Translations under genes and position numbers: made by a program
Part shown: positions 1-5,775 of the stretch, one piece after another
How the letters are laid out: each line of letters opens with the position of its first letter
How positions within the stretch are numbered: position 1 is the stretch's first letter
Notes under the pieces: generated by a model
Seen by the model: only the letters and a program-made list of their open reading frames with translations
Told to the model about the DNA's origin: nothing
The model's database searches: none
Source: a virus
Virus record (IMG/VR): IMGVR_UViG_3300042332_001574
Span: 1 to 35,069 of that record
DNA: 35,069 nt
Reading direction: 5' to 3' (one strand)

Positions 1-127
1 GGAGGTACTCCGCGTCCGCCTCGAGCAGCTGCTCGACGAGACGCTCCCGGTATCCAGCATCGCAGCAGCAGATCAGCGACGCCACCTCCACCCGGATCTC
101 CACTGGCAGGGCACCGATCCGGTCCCA
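1..127. repeat. Terminal direct repeat, left copy (circular join)
   Basis: Bases 1-127 are identical to 34943-35069. An open reading frame continues without interruption through the join. Both facts show that the molecule was assembled as a circle and opened arbitrarily. The length of 127 is a common assembler k-mer, so the duplication is best read as assembly overlap rather than a biological terminal redundancy. The unique genome is then 34,942 bp. Confidence 0.95.
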
Positions 128-310
128 GAGGTTTACCGTCACCTTGTCGCTCTTCAGGCTCCAAAGGATGACCCGCACCGCATCCCGGTGCTCGATCGGG
201 GCTGGCTCACCCCGCCAGCAGATGGCATGCATGATCGGGAGGAATTCGGCAGCAGTCCTCTCCCGCCACCCGCGCTTCAGTGGCTTCGTGTTCTTGTACG
301 TATATGGCAT
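1..310 (-). CDS. Hypothetical early protein, N-terminal part (continues across the join)
   Basis: The reading frame starts at ATG 310-308 on the minus strand, runs to position 1 and continues in phase from 34942 to a TGA at 34764. The whole protein is 162 aa and begins MPYTYKNTKPLKRGWRERTA. I do not recognise the family. The middle carries a short cysteine cluster (CCC) followed by an acidic, alanine-rich stretch, with no clear membrane segment. This start is preferred over the internal GTG at position 103 because it follows a hairpin plus ACCAAACCAA leader (311-341) that also precedes two other genes here. It is the first gene of the leftward early operon after the switch, and its stop overlaps the next gene by ATGA. 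Confidence 0.7.
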   Translation of the reverse strand, partial: MPYTYKNTKPLKRGWRERTAAEFLPIMHAICWRGEPAPIEHRDAVRVILWSLKSDKVTVNLWDRIGALPVEIRVEVASLICCCDAGYRERLVEQLLEADAEYL

Positions 311-341
311 TGGCTTGGTTTGGTTGCGCCCCTCGCGGGGC
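311..341 (-). promoter_or_regulatory. Hairpin plus ACCAAACCAA leader of the early operon
   Basis: On the minus strand a perfect stem (GCCCC, loop GCGA, GGGGC; 341-328) is followed after three bases by ACCAAACCAA (324-315), and the ATG lies at 310. The same order of hairpin, ACCAAACCAA and ATG occurs before the genes at 1281 (+) and 32666 (-). There is no Shine-Dalgarno site. The C/A-rich single-stranded tract is the kind of sequence bound by ribosomal protein S1, so a role in translation initiation or mRNA protection is my inference. No convincing -35/-10 pair is visible in 342-467. Confidence 0.6.
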
Positions 342-467
342 TAGTTGGGGAAAGTTTGCGACCTGTGCCGACGGACCCTTCCAGTCCGCCCATGAAACTG
401 GCTTCGGCAGACCGCAGCGTATCGGTCGGCCCCGCCGCGGTCGCCCCGGCGGCCATGTCCCGAATCC

Positions 468-647
468 TCAGGCCGAAATGACCTCGCGGATGCCGCGCAG
501 GATGAGGGCCTCAACCGTCGTCCCCTGCGCCTCGGCGAGCCGAGAGAGCTGCTCCAGCTCCTCGATCGGGAGCGTGGGCCGGAGAGCGATCTCCAAGGTC
601 ACGCGGGTGGTGGTAGTGGCTTCAGCGTCGTCAGGTGTCTTGCTCAT
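468..647 (-). CDS. Small regulator, Cro-position, ribbon-helix-helix-like
   Basis: This 59-aa protein is the first leftward gene of the switch, in the place of Cro in lambdoid phages. After a short Thr/Ala-rich head it has a possible beta strand (RVTLEIAL, about residues 15-22). A helix-turn-helix-like or ribbon-helix-helix-like segment follows (residues 28-57, IEELEQLSRLAEAQGTTVEA and on). That segment matches residues 65-94 of the divergent HTH protein at 745-1152, with 18 of 30 residues identical by eye. ATG 647 is chosen; a GTG two codons upstream (653) is possible. The strand-helix-helix layout and the shared segment suggest a DNA-binding or dimerisation role. The exact fold is inference. 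Confidence 0.65.
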   Translation of the reverse strand: MSKTPDDAEATTTTRVTLEIALRPTLPIEELEQLSRLAEAQGTTVEALILRGIREVISA

Positions 648-723
648 ATTCACGATTTGATTTCCGGCGCATCAAAGATTCACATTGCGAATCCGTCAAC
701 GGAAAAAAGTTGCATATGTGAAT
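648..723. promoter_or_regulatory. Operator region between the divergent regulators
   Basis: The gap between the two divergent regulators carries three copies of an ATTCAC half-site. They are 648-653 (ATTCAC), 678-692 (ATTCACATTGCGAAT, a near-perfect palindrome) and 716-723 (ATGTGAAT, the inverted form). They are spaced roughly 30-38 bp apart across the region where both divergent promoters must lie. This is the expected layout for a lysis-lysogeny operator with several sites. The region is also more A+T-rich than its surroundings. Confidence 0.55.
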
Positions 724-744
724 TTTTCTGCGCAAGGTGCCCGC

Positions 745-1152
745 ATGACGAATTCCGAATTCCGCAGCATCCAAGAAGAATTAGGCCTGAGCGGCCGCGA
801 CCTCGCCGAAAAACTGGGTGTCGCCACTTCCTCTGTCAGCCAATGGCGCGAAAGCAGGACCGTCCCTGATTACATCGCCCGGCTCATGGCGTTCCTCAAA
901 GCCGAGAAGGACGGGCGGATCCAGATCCCGCTTACCATCCCGGAGATGATCCAACTCTCGCGCGCCGCAGAGGCCCGCGGAGTCACGGTCGAAGCCCTCC
1001 TCATCGATCTCATCCGCGGCATCATCAAGCAGCCGGTATCCTACCAGGCCGATGCAGCCAAAGCCGCCGACAAGCCCACACCGAAAGCCGCCGAACCGAT
1101 CATCTACAAGGGGCCTCAGTCGCTGACAAAACCGATGAAGGACCCGTCTTAA
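745..1152 (+). CDS. XRE-type HTH regulator, candidate prophage repressor
   Basis: This 135-aa protein has an N-terminal helix-turn-helix of the XRE/Cro-CI type at about residues 14-40 (LSGRDLAEKLGVATSSVSQW). A 30-residue segment follows at 65-94, homologous to the small divergent protein at 468-647, and the tail (95-135) is Lys/Pro/Ala-rich. It is the only rightward gene of the switch and lies opposite the early operon, so it is the likely lysogenic repressor. It lacks a LexA/UmuD-type autoprotease domain, so RecA-triggered self-cleavage is not expected; induction may instead work through the small partner. The ATG at 745 has a weak AAGGTG seven bases upstream. A strong terminator follows the stop. 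Confidence 0.75.
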   Translation: MTNSEFRSIQEELGLSGRDLAEKLGVATSSVSQWRESRTVPDYIARLMAFLKAEKDGRIQIPLTIPEMIQLSRAAEARGVTVEALLIDLIRGIIKQPVSYQADAAKAADKPTPKAAEPIIYKGPQSLTKPMKDPS

Positions 1153-1169
1153 ATCATTTCAATAGAAAT

Positions 1170-1206
1170 GGAACGCCCCGCACGGCAATGCTCTGCGGGG
1201 CGTTCC
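1170..1206 (+). terminator. Intrinsic terminator after the repressor gene
   Basis: A perfect 13-bp inverted repeat (GGAACGCCCCGCA, 1170-1182, with TGCGGGGCGTTCC, 1194-1206) lies 17 bp after the repressor stop and is followed by AGTTTTG. It insulates the repressor from the cassette that begins at 1216. A smaller hairpin (CATTTC-AATA-GAAATG) lies just before it. Confidence 0.85.
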
Positions 1207-1215
1207 AGTTTTGGG

Positions 1216-1243
1216 TTGATAGGAACAATTGCTAGAGTACTAT
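1216..1243 (+). promoter_or_regulatory. Sigma70-like promoter of the 1281 gene, with overlapping inverted repeat
   Basis: TTGATA (1216-1221) and TACTAT (1238-1243), 16 bp apart, fit a -35/-10 pair. An inverted repeat, TGATAG (1217-1222) and CTATCA (1240-1245), covers both elements, so a repressor dimer could block the promoter. The promoter lies right after one terminator, and the single gene it serves ends at another. Confidence 0.6.
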
Positions 1244-1247
1244 CAGG

Positions 1248-1280
1248 CCGCGGAGACCCCGCGGACCAAACCAAACAAAA
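1248..1280 (+). promoter_or_regulatory. Hairpin plus ACCAAACCAA leader of the 1281 gene
   Basis: A perfect hairpin (CCGCGG 1248-1253, loop AGACC, CCGCGG 1259-1264) is followed at once by ACCAAACCAA (1265-1274), then CAAAA and the ATG. There is no Shine-Dalgarno site. The order matches the leaders at 311-341 and 32684-32710. Confidence 0.65.
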
Positions 1281-1610
1281 ATGCAACAATATATCAAAAA
1301 ACTCGGCCAACCCTCCCCCCACGACCGCATCGTCGTATCACGCCAACCATGCATCGCTGTAATTGCATGGTGCAAGCTGCGCTCCTCCGGCGATGAAGTT
1401 GGGCAGCCCCTTGGCTTTTGGGAATACCCAACCGCCGAAAAAACACTGGAAGCGCTGGATGGATTCACACCAGAACCGCAGGAACGCTTAGTCGAAGCGG
1501 TCTTTTGCCATCAGGCCATTGCCTATTCAGACGGCTATGGAGGCGCGCAGATTGGCGCGAGCGATCGCCAGTATCCGGAGTTCCCGATAATTCGATCGCT
1601 TTACAGATAG
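1281..1610 (+). CDS. Hypothetical protein, candidate lysogenic-conversion (moron) gene
   Basis: This 109-aa soluble-looking protein belongs to no family I recognise. Three cysteines are spread along it (in QPCIAV, AWCKL and VFCHQ) and a Gly/Tyr-rich stretch lies near the C terminus; no membrane segment or signal peptide is seen. It stands alone on the plus strand between the repressor and the integration module. It has its own promoter, hairpin leader and terminator, the layout that defines a moron: an autonomously transcribed cargo gene likely to be expressed from the prophage. A role in host phenotype or superinfection exclusion is inference only. The start follows the leader directly. Confidence 0.65.
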   Translation: MQQYIKKLGQPSPHDRIVVSRQPCIAVIAWCKLRSSGDEVGQPLGFWEYPTAEKTLEALDGFTPEPQERLVEAVFCHQAIAYSDGYGGAQIGASDRQYPEFPIIRSLYR

Positions 1611-1626
1611 GCCAATAAAAGCACAG

Positions 1627-1659
1627 ACCCCGCAGCGCCCAACGGCCTGCGGGGTTTTT
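1627..1659 (+). terminator. Intrinsic terminator after the 1281 gene
   Basis: ACCCCGCAG (1627-1635) pairs with CTGCGGGGT (1647-1655), and a T run (1655-1659) follows. It lies 16 bp after the stop and separates the rightward gene from the converging membrane-protein gene. Confidence 0.85.
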
Positions 1660-1699
1660 CGTTCCATGGCATCATCTTCGTGACGCCACGAAAATGGTC

Positions 1700-2398
1700 T
1701 TACCTACCAAGCCCCCTCACCGGAGGCCGCGCCGGCGGGCCCAACTCGATGTCGATGGCATCGCGGACAGCCTTCCCGTCTTCAGGATGCATGCCATGCC
1801 ATGAGCGCTGCATGATGTCGCTGCGCGCCTCCTGCCGATGCACCGGATTGGAGAGCTTCGCCGCCTTCGAGATCTCCAGCAGCAGTTCATCGCGGCGCAG
1901 ACCGCTTTGCATGGCTTTGTCCTGGACGGCCGAGGCCGTGGCTGCCGCCACCTGCTCCAGCTGCTTGTCGGCTGCGGCCTGCTCCTTTCCGGCCCAGCCA
2001 AGGAATCCCACCACGCCCCCCAGCGCCAGCATCATCGCCAGCACAAAGCAGATTCCGGACACCACCACCATCAGCACGGCCCGCACCGCTGCCCCATGCA
2101 CCAGCAGCATGATGAAGACTACCACCACGCCGATCCAGTAGACCAGATCCAGCAAGACCAGCAATCCTCCCGAGACCAATCCACCGACCGCACCCGTCTC
2201 AGCTTGCCCGGAAAACGCCACCCCACCGCTCGCCGCAAACAATCCCGCCACCAGCAGCAGCATCACATTCAGCGCCACCCCCGCACGCTCCGCAGCCCGC
2301 CACGGCTCCTTCTGCCGCTCATCCACCACATACACATACTGCGGCGGCGCAGGAGGCTGGATCCTTGGAGGCACAGGCTTTTGATGCTGAGCATGCAT
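1700..2398 (-). CDS. Integral membrane protein, function unknown
   Basis: This 232-aa protein has a Pro-rich cytoplasmic-looking head (residues 1-40). About three hydrophobic segments follow: near 42-65 (VALNVMLLLVAGLFAASGGV), 75-105 (LLVLLDLVYWIGVVVVFIML) and 110-135 (VLMVVVSGICFVLAMMLALG). A charged, Ala/Gln-rich helical tail (about 137-232) completes it. It lies 38 bp downstream of the integrase on the same strand. Membrane proteins in this position are often expressed in lysogens and act in superinfection exclusion, but nothing in the sequence fixes that role. I recognise no family motif. Confidence 0.7.
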   Translation of the reverse strand: MHAQHQKPVPPRIQPPAPPQYVYVVDERQKEPWRAAERAGVALNVMLLLVAGLFAASGGVAFSGQAETGAVGGLVSGGLLVLLDLVYWIGVVVVFIMLLVHGAAVRAVLMVVVSGICFVLAMMLALGGVVGFLGWAGKEQAAADKQLEQVAAATASAVQDKAMQSGLRRDELLLEISKAAKLSNPVHRQEARSDIMQRSWHGMHPEDGKAVRDAIDIELGPPARPPVRGLGR

Positions 2399-2436
2399 CC
2401 CACCATCATGCAGTTTTCCCCGCGCCTGTCCAGCCT

Positions 2437-3639
2437 TCAGCGCTGCCCGTTTTTCTCCCCGCTCCGCGGTGCCACTGCCGCCCCCAGCACGGCCGCCGCG
2501 GCGCGCAGAGCCTCCATGCCGACGGTCGTGTAAACGCGCCCCATATCTCCTGAGTGGCCCACGTAGGCATCGATGACGGCCTTCGGCTGCCCGGCCTCCT
2601 CGAGCCAGCTGCGGGCCGTGTGCCGGAGCGAGTGGAAGCTCAGTTCCTGCTGCTCCCGCCGATCCGATCCGGCATCGACCAGTTCCGCCTTCCGGCCGCC
2701 CTTGGCCACCCGATCATGCGGGCTGTACCGTCGCAGACCGGCGCGCCACAGCACCGCTGCGAAGTCATTGCTCAGCAGGCCCACCTGCCCAGCACCCCCC
2801 AATCTTGCCACCAGCGGCGGGAAGACATCCCCCGCCGGCCGCGGCCCCCGGGCCTGCAACTCCGCCAGCACCCCCTCCCCCAGCGGCACCAGGACCCGCC
2901 GCCCCGTTTTCCCAGCCGTCAGCGTCCAGATGCCTTTCTGCAGATCCAGATCCCGCCAATCCATCCGCACCAGGTCCCCGAGCCGCTGCCCAGTCTGCAG
3001 GCCCAGCTGGATCATCAATCGCCAGTCCCCATCCGCCAGCCCCAGCACCCGCTCGATCTCCTCCCGGGTAAAAGGCCTGCGCACTTTCCGCTCCCGGGCC
3101 GGCGCTTTTGGCGAGCGAACCCCATCCGTCGGATCCGCAGCGATCATCCCATCCCTCAGCGCCGCCCGCATAACCGCCCGGAGAGCCTTTATCCGTTGCG
3201 ACACCGTCTTCGCCCGTACCCGCGAAATTTCCGTCTCCCTCCAGGCCACCACATCCTCCCGGCCGATCAGATCGATCCCCTGCTCCGCCCGAGGCCCCAG
3301 CCACTCCAGCCACCCTTGCAGGGCCCCCCGGTAAAAGGCCAGCGTCGAATCCGCCACCGCCCCAGCCTGATCCCGCAGCCAGCCGCCCACATACTCCCGG
3401 ACCGGCACAGACGTCCGCACATCCGATCCATGCACCCTCCGGAGCAAATCCTCCAGCACCTTTCGAGCCTGCCCCACCCCATCGATCTTCGGCCCCTTTG
3501 CCGCCGCCTCCCATGCCATTGCGACCGCCAGCGCCCTCGACTTGTCCGTTTCCCCCGTCGACCGGAACACCTGCCTGCCATCAATCCATACGGACCCATG
3601 CCAGAAACGGGATTTCTTCGATTTGTGGACCGACGCCAT
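2437..3639 (-). CDS. int: Tyrosine-type site-specific integrase
   Basis: This 400-aa tyrosine recombinase catalyses integration and excision by strand exchange through a 3'-phosphotyrosine. A short arm-binding head (about 1-45) is followed by a core-binding SAM-like domain (about 75-165). The catalytic domain (about 185-390) shows R219 (TGQRLGD), K244 (GKTGR), H336 and R339 (HSLRH), H362 (GHSG) and Y370 (VYTTVG), which is the full active-site set. An insertion of roughly 25 residues rich in basic residues precedes the HxxR box. The gene lies directly beside the attP core and its arm-type repeats begin 12 bp upstream of the start, so integrase may repress its own promoter. Confidence 0.95.
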   Translation of the reverse strand: MASVHKSKKSRFWHGSVWIDGRQVFRSTGETDKSRALAVAMAWEAAAKGPKIDGVGQARKVLEDLLRRVHGSDVRTSVPVREYVGGWLRDQAGAVADSTLAFYRGALQGWLEWLGPRAEQGIDLIGREDVVAWRETEISRVRAKTVSQRIKALRAVMRAALRDGMIAADPTDGVRSPKAPARERKVRRPFTREEIERVLGLADGDWRLMIQLGLQTGQRLGDLVRMDWRDLDLQKGIWTLTAGKTGRRVLVPLGEGVLAELQARGPRPAGDVFPPLVARLGGAGQVGLLSNDFAAVLWRAGLRRYSPHDRVAKGGRKAELVDAGSDRREQQELSFHSLRHTARSWLEEAGQPKAVIDAYVGHSGDMGRVYTTVGMEALRAAAAVLGAAVAPRSGEKNGQR

Positions 3640-3650
3640 CGGCCCATCCT

Positions 3651-3670
3651 GCTCCTAATGCCTCCTAATT
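3651..3670 (+). repeat. Arm-type repeats, integrase-side pair
   Basis: Two copies of CTCCTAATK (GCTCCTAATG at 3651-3660, CCTCCTAATT at 3661-3670) lie 10 bp apart, one helical turn. The same paired motif recurs on the far side of the att core at 3836-3856. Short direct repeats flanking a tRNA-derived core next to an integrase gene are the usual form of integrase arm sites. Confidence 0.7.
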
Positions 3671-3755
3671 CCAAGAAGGAAAACACAAGGAAAACAAAGC
3701 GCCGCACCGCTTCCCCAAACCGCATCCAGTCCCCGTAAAACCGCCGTTTTGTCCC

Positions 3756-3783
3756 GTGGGTTCGAATCCCGCCAGCCCGACCA
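3756..3783 (+). other. attP: attP core: 3' end of a tRNA gene (probably tRNA-Pro)
   Basis: GTGGG-TTCGAAT-CCCGC forms a complete T arm (3756-3772), followed by a 7-nt acceptor strand CAGCCCG (3773-3779), discriminator A (3780) and CCA (3781-3783). The rest of the tRNA is absent, so this is not a functional tRNA gene. It is the part a phage carries to restore the 3' end of the host tRNA it integrates into. The acceptor strand implies a C1-G72 pair with A73, which is characteristic of bacterial tRNA-Pro; this points to a tRNA-Pro gene as attB. The exact crossover limits need the host sequence. Confidence 0.85.
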
Positions 3784-3788
3784 TCACC

Positions 3789-3828
3789 GCCCCACTCCGG
3801 GAAATCACCCCGGAGTGGGGCTTTTTTT
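3789..3828 (+). terminator. Strong intrinsic terminator carried with the att core
   Basis: A perfect 13-bp stem (GCCCCACTCCGGG, 3789-3801, with CCCGGAGTGGGGC, 3809-3821) is followed by seven T (3822-3828). It stands five bases after the tRNA CCA and in the same direction as the tRNA, so it is probably the tRNA's own terminator captured with the 3' end. Confidence 0.85.
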
Positions 3829-3835
3829 CGGTCTG

Positions 3836-3870
3836 GCTCCTAATGCCACTCCTAATTTCCTAATCAGGAA
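3836..3870 (+). repeat. Arm-type repeats, endolysin-side group
   Basis: TCCTAAT occurs three times (3838-3844, 3850-3856, 3858-3864). The first two repeat the CTCCTAATG/CTCCTAATT pair found at 3651-3670. The third lies inside the palindrome TTCCTAATCAGGAA (3857-3870). Read together with the integrase-side pair, these are candidate P' arm sites of attP. Confidence 0.7.
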
Positions 3871-3884
3871 AGGCGTGGAAACAC

Positions 3885-4415
3885 TCAGCGGACGAGGCGG
3901 ATGAAGGCGCGGGCAATGCTGCGCGGACGAATTTTCCGGAAGCAGCCGTCGCCGTCGCGGCCGCCGCTGGCGCCGGTGTTGGCTTCGATGGTGTAGACGG
4001 TGTTGCCGGTCTGGCTTTCCACCACTCCGATGTGGGACATGTCGAATACCATCAGGTCTCCGGCTTGCAGGCGCAGGCCAGGGGCATCGCTGAGGATCCG
4101 GACGCCCTTGGCCCGGGCCCATTCAAGGTGACCGAATGCGCGAGGGCTCTTACAACGCCAGCGCTCTGCTTGAGCGGCTGTCATGCCGAGATTTGCCAGC
4201 ACCTCAGGGGACTTGAGCCACTCGGCCACCCAGTAGCAGACGGCCGCGGCGCAGTACGGCTCGCGATTCGTGTGGCCTTCCGGATAGTCCGTGGCCGGCC
4301 AGTACTTCTGGATCCATGGCGCACGATTGCGGCTCGCCTCGAGCTTATTGACGTCCTTGGCTGCGATGGCGGCGAGCGCCGCTCCGAGGGATGGTTTTGC
4401 GATGACGGAGGGCAT
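3885..4415 (-). CDS. Endolysin, CHAP-type cysteine amidase/peptidase
   Basis: This 176-aa protein is predicted to cut peptidoglycan at the end of the lytic cycle. The papain-like CHAP set is visible: Cys55 in REPYCAAAVCYW, His128 in FDMSHIGVVES, and the acidic/amide residues in YTIEANTG (about 142-148). The GDLMVF box (119-124) precedes the histidine, as usual in this family. There is no cell-wall-binding domain and no obvious signal peptide, although the N terminus (8-22) is Ala-rich. It is the last gene of the late operon, next to a lipoprotein that may be a spanin component, and it ends just before attP. Confidence 0.85.
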   Translation of the reverse strand: MPSVIAKPSLGAALAAIAAKDVNKLEASRNRAPWIQKYWPATDYPEGHTNREPYCAAAVCYWVAEWLKSPEVLANLGMTAAQAERWRCKSPRAFGHLEWARAKGVRILSDAPGLRLQAGDLMVFDMSHIGVVESQTGNTVYTIEANTGASGGRDGDGCFRKIRPRSIARAFIRLVR

Positions 4416-4418
4416 TGC

Positions 4419-4601
4419 TTACTTTTGGTCGGTTGGTTGAGTGCGGCCGTGGCTGTCCACGAGGATTGAGGTTTTCCCTCCGGCGTAGCGGACGGACACT
4501 GGGATTCCGCCGACGTCGCCACGGTATTCAATGTTGAGGCCGGCCGTGGTGGCGCAGCTGGTCATCGCTGCGCAGGTGGCGAGGAGAAGGATGCGGATCA
4601 T
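4419..4601 (-). CDS. Small lipoprotein, candidate outer spanin
   Basis: This 60-aa protein begins with a short hydrophobic signal and a lipobox-like site (MIRILLLATCAAMTSC), so Cys16 is the likely lipidated residue. The mature part is about 44 aa, polar, with no second membrane segment. Small lipoproteins beside an endolysin are commonly Rz1-type outer spanins in phages of Gram-negative hosts, but no inner-membrane partner is evident, so the role is inferred from position. Its start overlaps the stop of the upstream gene by ATGA. Confidence 0.65.
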   Translation of the reverse strand: MIRILLLATCAAMTSCATTAGLNIEYRGDVGGIPVSVRYAGGKTSILVDSHGRTQPTDQK

Positions 4602-4978
4602 GGTTGCAGACCGGGAGGATGGAGGATTTCGTTGGCACGCTGTTCAGTCAGCAGGCCGGACTCGATCAGGGCATGGAAGCCTGCCTGTACCCGGGCGTCG
4701 TCGCTCCACATCTCTGACGGCCACACGGACAGCGACAGAACCAAGGCCCGGACAGCAGGAATCTGCGAAATGCTGATCTCCAGCTGTTCCTGCTGCGAAA
4801 ATTCGGCCAAGAAATCTGCAGCAGTTTGCCAGACTCGACGGATTGGAGGCGGAGGAGGCGGAGGTTCTGGCTCCGGTGGCATTTCCACCCAGCCCCCATA
4901 CGTCGTCATGTGCGCGATGCGCTCGGCATCGGTTTCCTCGATGATTTGATCCGGGTACAGCGGGTTAGTGAATTTCAT
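4598..4978 (-). CDS. Small tail-fibre-region protein, poly-proline linker
   Basis: This 126-aa protein has a polar head (residues 1-35), a run of prolines (about 36-45, MPPEPEPPPPPPP) and a helical C-terminal domain (about 48-115) with alternating Trp/Leu and acidic residues. I recognise no family. Its place after the fibre and lectin genes suggests a fibre chaperone or small tail-tip component. ATG 4978 is chosen because it overlaps the upstream stop by ATGA; a TTG two codons earlier is the alternative. Confidence 0.65.
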   Translation of the reverse strand: MKFTNPLYPDQIIEETDAERIAHMTTYGGWVEMPPEPEPPPPPPPIRRVWQTAADFLAEFSQQEQLEISISQIPAVRALVLSLSVWPSEMWSDDARVQAGFHALIESGLLTEQRANEILHPPGLQP

Positions 4979-5775
4979 TCGCAAGTGATCTTGAAAGCTG
5001 CGGCGAGCGCGTGGTCGATTCTCCGTTGCATCGACGAAGACAGGGAGTGGTTGGGGAACATGATTACAGCCCCCATCAGACCGACGAATTGGACGGTCGG
5101 AAGATCCGATGCCGCCGAACCAATAAACATGTCCAAGGAAGCATTGCTGGTCGTTGGAGGATCAGTCGCTGTATTTCCGCCAACGGGAGCCGCTCCTGAA
5201 TTGCGGAAAGTCAGCCTGTCGGCGGCGGCAGCGTCGCCATCAAATGCCGCGCGATTGATCCGCCAAGCATTCCCCGGCCAAAAATTATTCGCTGTGATCA
5301 CGGCTGCGAAGGCTTGGTTTATCCCTCGCGAAATAGAACCCCTGAGAGCATTTGACGCCGACGCTGCAGCACGATTATCCCAGTAAATCGTGACCCCGAC
5401 CTGCGCTGACCCGGTCCGATTGTTCCCCCACAAGACATACGCAGCCTCCGGAGCCGGCGCAGCCGGAGTGGCGGGACGTGCAGCAGTAAAAACGAGTGAT
5501 GGAGAGCCGTTGTGCAGCCCGTTGAAGAGAGCAGTGCTGGATGGGATCTGGTAGAACCTCGCTCCATCGAATGACAGGCACCGCTGCCCGCTTTCGCCGA
5601 TGGCCACACTGGCTCTGGCTGCGGAGTTCGACTGTGTCGGATTCCTTCCCAGCCCAGAACGATCCGGCCAACTCTGAACCGTGCTGCCGACCGCCTCTGC
5701 AACAACACGGGAGTCCAACTGCAGCGCTGCACCAGGCAGCGGGCGAAGCGTCAGATGTCGCTGGCGTCTGCTCAT
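4975..5775 (-). CDS. LamG/concanavalin-like lectin protein, probable receptor-binding tail protein
   Basis: This 266-aa protein has the look of a laminin-G/concanavalin A-like beta sandwich. An opening ALQLDS...VQSWPDRSG stretch (about 17-42) is followed by [14 protein letters not shown] (about 64-78), the typical 'x-FDG-x-hY' strand of LamG-like domains, and then a series of short hydrophobic strands. Such domains bind sugars. Encoded directly after the collagen-like fibre with a 4-bp ATGA overlap, it is a good candidate for the host-glycan-binding tip. No catalytic motif is seen. Confidence 0.65.
   Translation of the reverse strand: MSRRQRHLTLRPLPGAALQLDSRVVAEAVGSTVQSWPDRSGLGRNPTQSNSAARASVAIGESGQRCLSFDGARFYQIPSSTALFNGLHNGSPSLVFTAARPATPAAPAPEAAYVLWGNNRTGSAQVGVTIYWDNRAAASASNALRGSISRGINQAFAAVITANNFWPGNAWRINRAAFDGDAAAADRLTFRNSGAAPVGGNTATDPPTTSNASLDMFIGSAASDLPTVQFVGLMGAVIMFPNHSLSSSMQRRIDHALAAAFKITCE

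Noticed and set aside
1-127. The 127-bp terminal repeat as phage terminal redundancy
   Set aside because: A gene reads across the join, the repeat ends lie inside that gene, and 127 is a common assembler overlap length. A circular assembly explains it better.
277-456. A 59-codon minus-strand frame with an AGGA before its ATG
   Set aside because: It would overlap the hairpin leader and the start of the 310 gene in another frame, has low-complexity composition and no neighbour coupling. It could be real but the evidence is weak.
3756-3783. A functional tRNA gene
   Set aside because: Only the T arm, 3' acceptor strand and CCA are present. The D arm, anticodon arm and 5' acceptor strand are missing.
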